64,000 nucleotides of DNA from Melanocharis versteri (GCA_013397845.1 VZTG01010518.1:97625-161624); one strand, 5' to 3'; positions 1 through 14,600 are shown, counted from the stretch's first letter. Notes: a model not told the origin generated them from the letters alone. A program made the numbers and translations.

Positions 1-3000
1 TATAACACTCACGTTGTAACCATACTGCATTTTCTGTTCAGGTAAAAGTGTGTGACTTCTATATACAGACAAAACAAACATGAAGCAAAACCAACCTATC
101 AAACCCATGTGAAAAACATACATGTAAAATTCAGCAAAATAAGCAAAGTTATGAGGAAAAAACCAACATGTTGCACAAGCTGTGGAACAAGAAGACCTGG
201 CTTCTCTGCTAAATAGCAAGGGTTGAGCTTATAGATCAATATTAGCCTTTCTTTTAATAGCAACAGTTTTGCTTCATGGGGTTTGCAAGAATCTAGGGTC
301 TCTGGATCACATACCTGCCGGATTTCATGGAAATCATCCGCCAGCTACAGGGGTTGTCTGGGAACAGCAGATGAATAGGCAGACAGATCCATGGTACATC
401 ACTAGATGACCTTAACTGCAACATATAAACCTGAAGCAATAAGAAAAAAAGTGTTTATTCAATACGGTAGACAGTTGGAAGCAGTGGGGGTTTATATTCA
501 CTTAAATGTACATTTGTCCAGTATTCTGCTTTTCTGTTCCTCCTTCTGTTCCCAAGCCCAGCGCATAAGTGAAATAGAGCACCACAACCTGGGGTAGGAA
601 AAGACCTTAGAGGTAGAGAAGCTAAAATGCCCATAGTGCAGCTGAATCTCCAGAAAGGCCCTGTGGCTTTCAGCAATCCCTGTTTTCCAGCAGGTTCTGC
701 AGCAAGGCAAGGGTGGCAGCTGCTGAGCAGTGAGGTGTAGTGCTGATGCCCAGTTTTCTCAGCAAGCCTAAGGCTCTCATACAGAGCAGCAGGGGTGAGG
801 AGCAGGGAAAAAAGATAGCAGTGGAAGGTTTTTTGCTTTGCCTGTGCAAGATGGAACCCCAAGCTTTCCTCCCACACCAACTCTTTTTACACTCCAGGGC
901 AGTGAATTTCAGTGACCTATGCAGAGTCCTTTTACCTGGAAAATGACCAAGTGAGCTTCCCCATCCCTGCAGGTTCAATTGCCTTGTAGCACAAAGGAAT
1001 GGTGCAAAAACCCTTCCTGGAGAAAGAAGGAATGAGACTCCCCAGCAAAGGATGCCCGCAGTCAGCTCTGTGCCATGCGCTTTGTACACCCGGTGGGTGC
1101 ATCTGTTCCTAACTCTCCTTGTTTCCAGACAGTACCTTGACTCACAGTGACAATGATTAACTGCTATATCTTGTCTGTAATATGACATCTCCCTCGCAGC
1201 ATCCACTTCAGCCTCATGTGACACAGAAGCAAACACGACCCACCAATGAAACACACTCTTTTCATCCCTTCTTCAACAACTACCTTCTATTCCTCGTTTG
1301 TTTCAGAGATATAGAAGGCAAAGCACCTTCCATGTGGGGTTGCAGGCTGATGCCACTTCATGTTCTGCCATCTGAGACTGTTTCAATTGAAAATCAATTA
1401 GAAGTATTTAGGTTGTTTAAATAAAAGCTACAACTTTACCCTGCCAATGATTCATAACTCCAGAGTACAGAAGTAATATTATTTTGAAAGTCTGTTATCA
1501 TTCCCTCGATTTGAGATTTTGACTGAGAAGAATTGTAGCAGGTCTCAAGGATGAAGCTCTGTAGAGGTGCTGAACCTGTTGCCTAAGGACATGTGTTGCT
1601 GGGGTGTTAGATTACAATTAATAGAAAGGGAGGAATGAATTTTTCTGGTCAATACGTAGCAGCCTTTCTAGTAAGATAAAAAAAGATCTTGTGCAATTGC
1701 CAAGTGGCTTTTTTCCCCCTATGTCTGTGTGAACATTTTGAACATTACACGTGGTCACTTTGATAACATTAGGAACGCATCTCACTGGGAACTGATGGTC
1801 ACTGCTGACACAGCAATAAAAGTTTTCCTTGGACTTCCATCCGGTAGCAAACAAAAGGAAGGAAATGACCACATGGACAGCATAACTCTATTTCTTAGGT
1901 CATCCAAGTCCAAAAATTATATCAAAAAGGAGGACTTCAGGGAAGGGATCAGCATGCAGACACTGATTGAATGTGACAGTAGCAGGTCTGTATTTTCTTT
2001 CAAGTGTAGGTAGTCTGTGTAATAACTTTTAATATTATTGTTAACAGCTTTGCTCCTTTCTGCCTGGTGTTCAACAAATTTAACTAAACTAGGAATATTT
2101 GCCTACAGCTGACACCAGAACCCAAATGCTTCAATTTAGTATATACTATATATACCTAGTTACAGATTTAAGACCTCCAAATACTGAAAATATGTAATTC
2201 CATTGGTCCAGTGATTGCAGTGTAACTGTTAATGCTTATGAAGAACAAAAGGAAAGTTTTTGACCAAACTGATTTTAAAAAAATTTGGAAATGCAAAGAA
2301 AACTTTCGTTCTCAAGCTAGCTCATGATGTTTTTAAAATAGTAGCCTATTCACATGCGATGCATGCGATAACAGGTGAGTTAAAGAGCAGTTTTTAATAT
2401 CAGTATCATGTTTCAATGCAATCACGATATTTATTACCGTATAATAGGAACTATTGAAAGCATTTCTAATACTCTAGGATCTCAGTAGTGACATCATATC
2501 ACGACCCTTTTTCTTCTCATATTCAAAGTTTTTTTTAAGAGAAGGAAGAATAGCAGGTATTGGAAAGGAAGAGTTATTTGATTAGTTGTTATGTAGGGGT
2601 TTGTGTTGGTTCTGTCTTTTATTGGTTAACCTTGTAATTACACCACTTATACTACTAATATCACTAGAAACATAACGTCAAATATTAACTTTGTGAGTGT
2701 CTTGAGAAATACTGCTGGACTTAAAAGGATATTTGATCCTAAAATATCTTTGCTGTGCAATTTATAAAGATTTCAATCTTACCACATGAATGTACTATAA
2801 GATTAATTTCTTGTATTATTCCTTGAAAGGCAGCCGTGTGACTGTTCTGATATTAAGGTAAACCACAATATACTTATTTTATTCTCACGTTCAAGGCTCA
2901 CACCTTCTTTTGTCTGTTCGAGCAATTGTTCAGCTTTTAGCAAGGCCTCTCAAACACTTACTGGTTTCTGTTTGCACAGCTCTATGGTCATTAAAGTTTA

Positions 3001-6000
3001 ATACTGTGAATAAATACCTCTCCATGACCAGCTGACTGCCTTCCACATTCATGGACTGATGTATTAGAGCCTGACACAGTTCTTATTTTGGATGTGCATG
3101 TCTTTAACATTGCGTCAGAATTTATTCTTCTCAGAACTGTGTTATGATCTTCAGTGAGGACACCATAGAGGGCATATGAAAAACTGATTTAGCCCTGATT
3201 GAGAGGGATGTGTGAGTGCACAGTAAATGCAGAGCAGCCACATTGCGGAAGGCTCTTTTTACCTAATTTTGAGAATCTGAAGTTTGGGCATATAAGCCTT
3301 CATAAATACCTCACTTCCTCTGTCCAGCTCACCCCAAGAAAAGGGAATAATTTTCTAGAGCAGCCTGTCTTCCTCTCTGAACTAATGGGGATATATATGA
3401 AACCAAAGAGAGCTGTCTTCAGAAGGCTCAGTTTGAGTCTTCCTAAATGTGACAGCACATATCCTTAGAGATTTTATCTTATGTAGAAAATAAAACAGAT
3501 ACTTCTGTAAATCAGCTGCAGCAGCATGGGCTATTTTAGATGCATTTGACACAGGTTTTGTGGTATGTCTGCTCTTTGCTGCTGCTGGAGTGACAGCAGG
3601 GTAGACATGCCTTTAGGGAAAGAGATGTCAGCTTACCCGGTGATTCATGCAAGGCGTTGATGTCTCGACAATGAATGTGCTGATTGGCCTCTGGTTTCCA
3701 CTGGGCGTGCACTGTTGGGTCCTACTTCAATGTACTACTTGTTTTCTCATTTATAATGTTCTTTCTAAGTAATAAGAACAACTGAAAATAAAGCTGTGAA
3801 CAAACTAGGCACTACATGATGAAAATCATCATGTTCAAGGCTTCTTCTGAAATTCTCAGATCCTGCACTTAAAAAAAAAAAGCCTCTGGTTTCTGCACAT
3901 CAGTAATATTTTCTAATATAAGTGATACAGTTAAAAAGGCAGCATAAAATCTTAAAGTCATTGTTTCACTTCCTTGGGCACTAGAAAGAATTAGAAACTA
4001 TGCCTGTTTATCTGGCGTTTATCTCAAACATGTGTGAACTACCAAAAGTAAAAAGAAGCTATTTGTAGAGAACAAATATCTTTCCTTATCTACTTTTTCT
4101 TCAGGCCACTGAATCTTAACTGGCAAACAGAAATGGGTTTGTGGCTCAGTGACTTATCAGTCTTCATCAGAAACATTTATTTACAAGCTGTTTCTCAAAG
4201 TTGACTGTGTTATACAGTAAATTCAAGTGTTTTATAAGCTAAGAGTCAGCACTTAAGCAAACTGATAAAACGTCATTTACATGAACAGTAGCACATCTAT
4301 GCTTTTGACCCAACATGTTTACTCACAGATGAAGTATTAGTCTCAGTCTAGAGGTTTAGTTCGCTACAGTACAGGATTATTTCTGAAATTGACAAAGCTA
4401 GCTTAGTCTAGCTCCTGGGTAAAATACCAGGGATGCCCTTGGTTCATTAGAGGTACAAACAGAGGTTTATACAGGGCATGCTGCACCTCCATCCCTCCTC
4501 ACTCCTCATCCTGACCTTCCCCAGAATTACCAGCCCCTGCTGCAAGCTCATCACCCCTGTGCCTCTACTGCTCATTTGGATTTTCTTTGAATCCACGTAT
4601 TTTCCTCTCTTTGGAAAGTCACTGAAGCTCCTTTACGTAGGTCAGCTGTGTGCTAGCTATATCCACAGTCTGGTGAGAGGCTCCTTTTTGCTGTTTCTTG
4701 TGAGGTTTCTTGCACTTTCCTTGGAAGGCACTCCTTGGCCTGTTGGTGCCAAAGACAACTTATGAGGTTTGCAGGCTTGGCTGCCGGAATTAGTATGACG
4801 CACCTCTTTGTAACTGTGTTCTTAATGTTCTCCTACCACAACTGCTTCACAGCAATTCTCAAGAAATCACAAAAGGGTTTCCTGGACTGCCAGCAGTTGA
4901 AAAAACTCCAGGTGGAGTCTGCCAACACCAATTTCTGTTATTCCAAGAGGAAAAGTTATTTTGTACCCTAGAGAAATGAACTGTGCAGAGAGGGAAGAAG
5001 ATCCTGGGAGTTCAGAGTGTAGGTGTGAGAGACAGGCGATTCCAGTCTGTAGAAGACTGAATCCTTTTGAAGAAGGATATGTTTCTCTTGACCTCTGAAG
5101 CTGACTTTGGATTCAGTTTAGGGTTCCTTTCTCCTTGAGACACTAGCAGTTTTCTTTAAATCTAAACAATGTCTAATTTAGAGAGCTAAAGGATAAAAAT
5201 TATTTCCTTTCATATCTATTGCCTTAAAAATATGCAGATCAAAGCCATATAGACTGCAAATAATGTAGTATGCAAACTGACGTATAGGATCTTTGTGCAT
5301 AGAATTTATTACAAACACAGGTCCAAGTCTATTAAGACACTGAGATTAAAAAGAAAAAAATAATGAGAAAATGAAAATGCATCTTGAAAAATTAATCTAA
5401 CAAAAAAATTACAGACCATTGAAATCTTAATATTTTTTGGAATTTGAGTAGGAGAGCTTAGTTATATTTCTCCTTTGCCCCCTATATTCGCCTTAAATTC
5501 CGCCTTCCAACTGTTTCTTCGGGAATGCTTATATTCCCCAGTTCCAACATAAATAGTTGGTCTCTTTCTGCCAATCTAGTCATAGTCCAGTAGTACTTTA
5601 CATGCTTTCCAATTTATCTGGGCAGCCTTGTGAGCATGTTTAATGGCAGAGATAGATGGCAGAGTTACTCCCCTACTTGTCTCAGTGTTACAGACTTCCT
5701 CTTTAGTCAAGACAATTTCTAAGGCAAATATAATATTTACTACATCCTGTACATCTCTTCCTCTTATAGCCACGGTTAAAACTTATCTTAATAGTCCCAC
5801 AAACACAAAATTAGAACCAGGAAAGAGGTTGTACTTTCCTGTTACATAGTTTCTCCATCAGCAGCAAACCCTGACAAAACCTCTCAGTGGGGAGTTAAAC
5901 TTTGACATGGAGCATATCTCCATGAAACATTTAGAGTTAGGGAGTTAATGGACCATATCCTCCATTAGCTAAAAATCAAGTTAAGCCTAATGAAAATGAA

Positions 6001-8682
6001 GGTGGCTGATAATTATTGCAGATATATCCTGTTCAGGTGCCTCCTTCAAGACATGCCCATTTTGTCTACCTTTTAGACAGGAATGAGGTAGCAAGGCCAT
6101 AAAAGCCTGGAACAACCTCAAGGATTCCTATGTACCAAATAAGTATTTCACTATGGCAAAAAAATAAAGTCAGAGGACAACTGGATAAAGGCTATAGAAT
6201 TGCATCCACATAGACATGCTGGATATTAACTCCTGGTTTATGTATCTTTCTTTCTTTTAACTTCTCTCATGTAATTTTTGCAGTTTTCATTCTTTTAACT
6301 TATTTTCTGCTCAGTAACTTGCGTGTGTTGCCCACTTAAATGAACTTCCAGATAAATAAAAGGTTGAAAAGAATAATATAAATAATTTTATTGCTATTTA
6401 ATAAGTGAGTCACAGTTACCTGGAATACAGAAGTGAGGAGGCATCAGCTATGCATAAGTCAGTAAGGCAAATACAATCTTGGGCTTCACTACATTAAGAA
6501 GATAAATGGCATTAGTCACCTCTTACCAGAAACTCATTTACTCAAAGTAAAACTCATTTCACTATTAGCTTTCCTAATTTTTCGATAAGTAGACAGTCCT
6601 TTTTTTGGAAAACCAGACTAACTCTTTCGCTTACATTTCTCAATCCTCTTTTTTAGGAAAAAACCCTTTGTCACACAGGCCATAGCTTATAAAAATCCAA
6701 AATAGGGAAAATTGAAGGAAACATGATCAATTTTAAGAAGCCAAGTGTGTAGAGGGGCCTGTCACTCATTCTTTGAAACTGTAAACTTCAGAATTTTGAA
6801 GCTGCTCTGGGAAGAGAAATACACAATCCATGTACTACAGGTTTTGGTCTTTTCTTTCAATTCAAATCTGTTTTGAAACAGCTTTCTTAGTTTTTTGAGC
6901 TGCCTCTGAATTCGCCTGTTTGTCCTCAGTTAGCTGTTCCTCAGCAAGCTTTGTTCCTTGCCTATTCTCCTAAATCAGGAAGACCAACCCTTGGCCATTG
7001 CCCAATTTGCCCTTTCCCACCTCTGAACACCACAGGCTGTCAGACTGTATGCTCCACTACTGTGCTAATGACAAGGGAGCTCTGCTTCTAAAAGAAAATC
7101 AGGACACCAGATCTGGAAATAACTCCTGGAACACTAATAAGTTTACTGGATACTGAGAAGAGAACTGAAGGAGATAGAGCTGAACGTCACCCATGCTGAA
7201 GTTGTAGAGTTGAAATAGTCCTCGAGGTAAATGAAAACAAATAAATTGTATTATTTCCCCTTTTGTTGTGAAGGAAACACAACTAGAGGCTTCCTTCTTG
7301 GCTTCTGAAGGTGGTGTCCTCTACAAATGCACAGCTTTGCAGAACCAGGAAGAGACTCTTGAATCCCCATGTCAGTGTAGAGTAAAACTTACACTGCTGG
7401 TAGGGCAACCCCCTCCCTGCCACCCCCAGGAGCACTGGACAAAGACCAATAACTCCTGTGGTATAATACATGTGCATAGAGCGTCTCACATTACTTGACA
7501 AATCTGCCAGAAGAACTGAGTCTTGCATAGCATTTTGATAAATCATTCATGAATAGATTTTCTTTCACCTTTGCATGTGGATTAAGGAGAAGGGAGTAAA
7601 GGGGGAAATGTAGATGTCATACCAGGAACAACACAAATGAAAAGAGTCTTGCGTGAAAATCTAAAATTCCCCAGCCCACTTTCCCAATTTCCAGGGAAAT
7701 ACGTGCATTTGAGTAGGTGTGTCTGTTTGCTGCCTTTTCTGCCTGATATGCAGACGGAAATGCTTGCATCCTGCCCACTATCCATCAAAAATTTGACTGA
7801 GGAAATAGATCCTCTTTGCCTACCGGCATTCAAGCCTAAACTCCAGACAGAGAGTGGTATCATTTCCTGTACACTATGAGGAAGACAGAGAAGTCCGTTT
7901 TTCCTGAAAATGTTGGTCAATGTGACTTAACTTTCAGGCAGTAACCTGTTAAAGGGGGCAGTTTCTTGTATGAGGCTAAAGACTGACAAGAGGGCACTTA
8001 TGGGATTGGGCTGTGAGCATGTGACAAAGATAAAATACTGTCTGGATGGCTGTGGACAACTCCAGCAAGGAAGGGAGACCCCAGTTTGCGGGGAGATGAG
8101 GAGGGCTGATGCGGGACCTTTGTGTATAGCACTGTGTTGTGCTGGTTTTTGCTTGGATGAGTGTCATGATAGTTATGTTCATGGATTTACCTGAGAAAAG
8201 CTGTCTGGGAGATCAGCAGGGGCTGCAAGAACCTCTATGCTTTTCCCCCTCTATGACAAATATCAAGACTTGACCAAATAAAGACCAAACTTCTGTGCAA
8301 AGATCCCAACCTCGTGACCCAAAGAAAAAACTGAAGAACTTACTGAATACTGAAGAAACAATTTTGAAATTAAGAATCAACAACAGTTAGCCAAAAAAGA
8401 GAAAAACATGGTGTTCAGGCTGAATTTACAAAGGAGGAATAGCAGTTCAACAAAGTACCAGGAACAAAGACCTGAAAGTAAGAAGGTGAGCAAAGCTCTC
8501 AAAGTCAGACAAGCAAAAACATTATCCTGGTGTGCACAGTTGGCAAAACAGAGAAAAAGAGCCACTTCAGACAACCAGGATGCTCTCAGGCTCAGAGGTA
8601 ACAAAGAATGGGGAAGAAAGGGCAGCAGAGCTGAAAATGCCTTCGTGACTCACAGCAATTGGAAAGTACATGATTACATAAA
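1..8682. other. Intergenic, no gene seen
   Basis: AT-rich sequence with only short open frames in all six frames. None shows a domain, a splice-linked exon chain or Cys pattern that I recognise. A pyrimidine-rich stretch at about 4470-4620 and longer chance frames at 455-1254 (minus) were looked at and not accepted. Confidence 0.6.
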
Positions 8683-8940
8683 AGGAGGAGAGGAAATGGC
8701 CTCAAGTTGCGCCAGGGGATGTTTAGGTTAGATATTAGGAAAAGTTTCTTCACGGCAAGGGTTGTCATGCATAGGAACACGCTGCCCAGGGAAGTGGTGG
8801 AGTCACCATCTCTGGAAGTGTTCAAAAAGCTTGTGGATATGGCACTTGAGGACATAGTCTAGTGGTGAACGTGGTGGTGGTGGGTTGACAGTTGGACTTG
8901 CTGATGTTAGAGGTTTTTTCCAACCTTAACAGGTATGTTT
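8683..8940 (+). mobile_element. CR1 LINE 3'-end fragment
   Basis: The segment reads as a sense-strand CR1 3' end: GAGGAAATGGCCTCAAGTTG, then a TTAGGTTAGATATTAGG block, AGGAACACGCTGCCCAGGG, GTGGTGGAGTCACCATCTCT, and a degenerate TTGGACTTGCTGATGTTAGA plus TTTTTTCCAACCTTAACAG end. It is 5'-truncated, as most CR1 copies are, and diverged from the usual bird consensus I know. Confidence 0.9.
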
Positions 8941-10844
8941 CTCTAAAAAGAGTACATCTAATTTTACAGCTAAAAGGGGAGTCATTCATCCCTCTCAGAC
9001 CAGTATAATGGGCTATGAGGGATGACCACAGTGGATTCATTCAGTTCCAGGCAAAAAAACTTTTGAACAGTAGTTCCATAACCATTGGACCTAATAAAAA
9101 CTCATTTCCTAGAGGGTTCTGTCTTCTCGTTCCAGTGAAACTTTACCTGAACTGCACTAAATGGAATTTCAATTGAACTATGCTAATATTATTCCTTCAA
9201 GCTAAGAGATTATGAATGTGCCAGCTTTCAGTCAGTATATTCATCTTATTGGACATCACAAAACCCACCCATGAGGTCTGATGTTTTAGAATGTGTGGGG
9301 CAATGAAGCCTTGTTTCCAACATATAAACATTTTGATGTTCAGCTCTCATGCTGATTCCCTGTGTGATAAGGGGTAAATTAATATTGAAGCTTTTCCTGA
9401 AGTGGAAGGACTTTAATAGAGATATCCTAATAAATCTTCTTTCTTTTACCTGGCTAACTAATTTCTCTAGCTTTACAGAAACTTACATAAACTTGAGACA
9501 TCTATTCATCTGCCAGATTTGATTGAAATTGGCCAAAGATCCAGAAAGTATTCTGGGGAAGAGACAGATGTTTACTCTAGGGAACACATCATTATTGTGT
9601 AACACATATTGTATAAATAAGTGGTATGGTGATTATTTAAAGAGTGGATCTTTTCTGCTAACTTCCAATGGTAAAGTTTTGGGTGTTTTGACTGACTTGG
9701 AATACTTCTTTCCTGGACACATTCACAAGGCTTTGCCAAGTGCCCCTAGCAAAGAGCGCGTCTGTGTGTACTCACTGCTGCTTCTGGAAAACGCTGTTTC
9801 TGCAGACAGGGGTTGGCTTGTGTTCAGCAAGGCCAGAAAGCACAATCAATTTTTGAATGTTCACAGGGTCAAACATTTGCACAGCTGGCATATTACTTCA
9901 GAGGGAGGAAAAAAAAGTGAAAGCATTTGTAGGAGAAAAAATCTGCAGGATAAGAACAGAGTGTGTATAATTTTGTAGTGATCTCCATAGCTTCTGGACT
10001 CCAACCCTCTAGTTTTGATTAGCATTTCCCTACTGCTTAATTCCAGAGCCAATAACATGGTCTCTGTTCTCTATGATTCCTGTTTGCTGCTTTCCCTATA
10101 AATGTACATTGACCCTCATTGCTTGCTAACAAGGTCCTATGCCAACTCTTCTCTGATATTTACTTCTTGCAAATAGAAAGTCTTTATGTCTGAAATAATT
10201 CTAGTTCAGTTTACACTGGAATGTCTCTGGGGTCAGTTTATCACGCACAGCTGATAACAAGTGAAAGGTATGCCCTGTGTGGCTCATCTAACTTAATGTG
10301 CTACCACCCCCGCGAACAGGATAAGTCAGATAGTACATCTTCTACCAGTCATGGCTCGAGACTGCATTTCAATGGACTATTAAGCAGCTTGTGATTCATG
10401 CAGAACCATGATATACCTGAAGGATTTCCCACCACTACCAGCCTAATTTTATCAGTGTAACCATGCTAATTGGGGAAGTCTTCCTCTTTACAGTACTTGC
10501 CAGTACATTCCTCCATGCTTTTCCTTGTACATATATATGAATACAATTACGTGTGTCTATTAGATATGATATGGTATGATGTGATATGATTAGTATAATC
10601 TCCAGGGTACCTGGTCCTAACTGCATGAGACTGCCTCCTTGCCATATGTCTTTGCGCAATCCTGGTACAATTCTGGGCAGGGCACATCATTATGGCATTT
10701 TTCCCTCAGGTCCTATGCATAGTCTGGTGCATAAATACCTAATGATTTATTTTCTTGCTGTCTTTCATGTTCCAGAAAGTTCCTAGACTTCTAATTGTAA
10801 GGCTGATTGTGTGGCTGAAATATCCCAGATGAATAAAATATTTT
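8941..10844. other. Intergenic, no gene seen
   Basis: It holds the longest upstream open frame (9523-9978, plus, 151 codons), which has no recognisable motif, and the small microsatellite near 10562. I see no other structure. Confidence 0.55.
10562..10591. repeat. Degenerate ATGAT/ATGGT microsatellite
   Basis: Imperfect repeats of GATAT, GGTAT and GATGT units over about 30 bases. Confidence 0.6.
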
Positions 10845-11640
10845 AGAATCATAGAATGGGTTTGATTGGAAGGGACCCTAAAGATCATCTAGTCACAGCC
10901 ATGAGCAGAGATACCACTCATTAGACCAGGTTGCTCAAAGTTCCATCCAACCTGGTCTTGAAGACTTCCAGGGATGGGGCAGCCCAACCTTTCTGGGCAA
11001 CTTGTTCCCGTCCTTCACCACCCTCTGAGTAAATAATTTCCCCGTAACATCTAACCTAACCCTGCCCTCTTTTAGTTTAAAACCACTGTCCTTGTCCTGC
11101 CACTATCTGCTTGTATAAGATGTCCCTCTCCAGCTTTCTTGTANCACAGCCATGAGCAGAGATACCACTCATTAGACCAGGTTGCTCATAGTTCCATCCA
11201 ACCTGGTCTTGAAGACTTCCAGGGATGGGGCAGCCCAACCTTTCTGGGCAACTTGTTCCCGTCCTTCACCACCCTCTGAGTAAATAATTTCCCCGTAACA
11301 TCTACCCTAAACCTGCCCTCTTTTAGTTTAAAACCATTGTCCTTGTCCTGCCACTATCTGCTTGTATAAGATGTCCCTCTCCAGCTTTCTTGTAGGCCAC
11401 CTTAAAGTACTGGCAGGTGCTCTGTGCTCTTCCCAAAGCCTTCTCTTCTCCAGGCTGAACGGCCCCATCTCTCTCAGCCTGTCTTCCTAGGAGAGGTGTT
11501 CCAGTCCTGTGATAACTTAGTGGCTCTACTCTGGACTCGTTCCAACAGGTCCATGTCTTTCTTGAGCTGAGGTCCCCAAACCTGGACACAGCACTGCATG
11601 TGGGGGTCTCACAAAGGCAGAATGGAGGGGGAGAATCACC
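10845..11640 (-). mobile_element. CR1 LINE 3'-end fragment, minus strand, with internal duplication
   Basis: It begins with the reverse-complemented CR1 tail AGAATCATAGAATGGGTTTG and AAGGGACCCTAAAGATCATC, and runs through CCAACCTGGTCTTGAAGACT, TCCAGGGATGGGGCAGCCC and GTCCTTGTCCTGCCACTAT to CTTCTCCAGGCTGAACGGCC and a GGGGGTCTCACAAAGGCAGA end. Bases 10894-11143 are repeated at 11145-11394 around an N at 11144, so the true element is probably near 545 bases. Confidence 0.9.
10894..11394. repeat. 250-bp direct duplication around a single N
   Basis: 10894-11143 and 11145-11394 both run from CACAGCCATGAGCAGAG to CAGCTTTCTTGTA, with about four or five differences (for example CTCAAAG/CTCATAG, CCACTG/CCATTG). 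The join is the N at 11144. It looks like two contig ends, or two haplotypes, that overlap and were not merged. Confidence 0.85.
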
Positions 11641-14600
11641 TAGACCTAAAGTAGTTGTGAAAGGTTGCTACTGGAGGAAACTGGATCTCAGCTCTTGAAG
11701 TAAAACTAGTCATCCTAATGGCAAAAGTCAGCTCAGTAACACCTGAGGAACAGGTTTTAAACTGATGGGCTTGAATCTGTAAGAAAACCCCAAACTGCCA
11801 AAACAAACAGATGAAAAAAGAATAGCACAATGCTTTCTGGCTTGTCTGCATGCTAGACAGGGTGGAGGCAGACTTATCCTGAGCCCCAGTGCTCCAGCAA
11901 GGGCTCCCAGCACTGCCTGGAGCTCCTGCTGCCACCAGAAAACATTGCTGGTTACCAAGGAGCAAGACCTCTCTGCTATCTACACCAGTGCTATCAGACG
12001 TTTTTCTTGTTCAAACTGAAACAGAAGAAAGGGACACATCTCCTTCCTACCCAGCATTTTGTTAACAGCCCTGTTAGTGAAAGATTAGAATCCAAAGAAG
12101 AGCAACAAAAGGAGAACCAGACTATGAAGTAAACTACATGGCATTGTCCCATAGGTGTTTCCACCCTTGGAAAAGGGAACATGAGCCCTAACAGTATGTC
12201 TCACAATACGTATCAAATTTTCCATTACTTTGTGATAGCGATGTGTGACAACAGTTACAGAGAAGGAAGGAAGGGTTTGACCATGTTGTGGTAATATTGA
12301 ATGTATGTATTTTATGATCTACAGTTACAGGATTATGTAGACAAGGAAAACTTTGCCTCCAGCTCTGAATTTGGGGATTTTTCTCATATTTGATATAAAT
12401 AACTCATGTTGCTGGTCAGGGAACTTATAAATTAGCACGTACATCTGTGATCTTGAAACTGAAGTTTCTACATTACTTCTTTTTTTTCTTTTTTGGCTTC
12501 TAAAAATGGCAAAAATACAAAAGCCCTGAGGACACCCAAATGAAAAATGAACCCTCTGACACAAGTCTTAAAAGAACGGATCCCCACAAGCAGATGGGCC
12601 CCACCTTGCAGCAAATTGAACAAATAAAGAGTAATTTATCTTTAGGTGCAGTAAGCATCATACAAAAGTTTGCCAAAGGCTGGATAATTCCATAAAGCTA
12701 CTCAACAAGAAGCCAGAATTGATTAGAAATGAAAGGTCTCACACCACCACCCTGACTACTCAGCTCCTAATCAGGTTATCAGGCAGTAGGGCTTTTCTTA
12801 ATTGATGTAGTCTTTTATCGAATGAGGGTGTTATCTCATTGGTGAGGTCATAAAAAGTGAGTCACACAGAGTCAATAGGATATCTAGCACAAAGGCGATG
12901 GTATGCATTAGAGAGGCTAAAGATACCGCAGGTACTGTAGGTGCTGTTTACAGGCAACTGCTAAGTGTTGTGTCTCCCTTCAACCTTCAGAAAAAGCTGT
13001 TGTAACCTCATTTTAAGCTGTGCCTACTGTTCAGAATAATTCTGCTTATCATGTTTTGATATTGTTGCCTTGGCAATGCTGTGAGATGTTTTGAACCCAG
13101 GGCCTAATTTTTCATTTTCGATTGCCCCAGCTGAGATTTTAATTTAGCTAAGTGGAATGCATTCTCTGAGCACTGAGCTCTGTGTGGTTAAACTGGCAAT
13201 GAACTCATACTAAGTAAAGAAAAATGAACACTTTGAATTAAGTATTTTGCAGTTTTACCAAATTTTTACCTTAAGAATAGCTGCCAGTCAGAACTGGATT
13301 TCTTATCTTGGAGATCTCTGTGATGATTCTGGGATTCATACCTGAATTCTTGTATGACTTTTGGTAAGCCTTTGGCTTTGATTTTCTTCCACTCTTACGT
13401 ACCTAACTCTTCGGTGTTGTACTCTTGCATGAAAACCAGTGCCTTCTTAGCTTTCCTTTTTTTTTCTGCTTTTCCTATAAATTAAGAAAAAATGAATCCA
13501 TAAACAAACCCAAGGAATTTGACTAACTCTTAGGGGAATCTGAGCAAAGTCCATTCCTAAAAAATCCTTCCATACTAGTGCCATCATCCTGTTGCTAGTG
13601 CTTTAAGCCCCAGAAAATAATGCACTGTGTTAAAAGAGCTGATCATGAGATCAGCATGGAAAAGATTTTGTATCTGAAGTTAACTTTTAAACCGAACCAA
13701 AAACTTTAAAGCTGGTCAAAGCATCGTGCGCTCAAATTAGAAATATTTTCTTTCATTTTCAAGTCACTAATAATGCTTTTAAACATAGAATGACTCAAAT
13801 GTACAAGGCAGAAAGAAATTTATCTTTAGGTGCAGAGATTTTTTCTTTTTATAGAATATCACCAAGTCCAACTTATCGGTGTCTAATGCATTGGTGATGG
13901 TAGTTAGACACTCATCCTTCGGGTTTGAATTTCAGCCTGGAGGGCAGAATGCCCAGTTTGTTGTTGAGGTGTGCTGGGTTTCACTGTACAGCATCCCTGG
14001 CACACAGAGCACACAGGGACTCAGCTTCACTGTCCCGTTACAAACCATCAGTGTTTGGTTTACCAGGCGCGCTGAGGCTGTGGCTTCTTCCACTTTTCTT
14101 CTCTCTTAGTCACTTAACAAAATACTCTGGTCAGCTGCATCAAGTGCAGTGTTTTGTCGTATGCCAGAAATGGCATTTAACATTATGTCTGATGGAGAAA
14201 TTACTTCATTCTGAGAGCAACAAAAGAGCAGCTGTAGCTGGAAAATGCTTCCAAGCAGTATTGCAACAAGAATGACCTGAAGAACAGAAAGCATCATCTC
14301 ACACAGGAAATTAATAAGTCTTAAAGATTAAACAAGTTATGCCCATTAAAATTTTGCAAGAAAAAAAAAATCCTTCCAGTGTGCCCTACAAAATGATGTG
14401 AAGCTTTGGCTTCAAATAAGGTGAAAAACTGTTAAAGACCCTCCCACGCCCTGCTAAAGCCAACAGACTGCAAAGCAAGCATTCCCACTTAACCTAGGTG
14501 CCTCTAATCCATAATTGTATCATCAGAGAGTCTAAATAGTCTTAGGGGAATGAGAAACCCTAGGCAGAGATCTTCCTGCCACTGAGTTTGAACACCTTAA

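Noticed and set aside
455..1254. Two overlapping minus-strand open frames of 141 and 194 codons
   Set aside because: No family resemblance and no conserved Cys or motif pattern; overlapping frames in several registers suggest chance.
8408..8731. 107-codon plus-strand open frame
   Set aside because: It runs into the CR1 3' end and is not part of the CR1 reverse transcriptase; likely chance.
9523..9978. 151-codon open frame, longest in the upstream region
   Set aside because: No recognisable domain, no splice partners, and ordinary local composition; consistent with chance.
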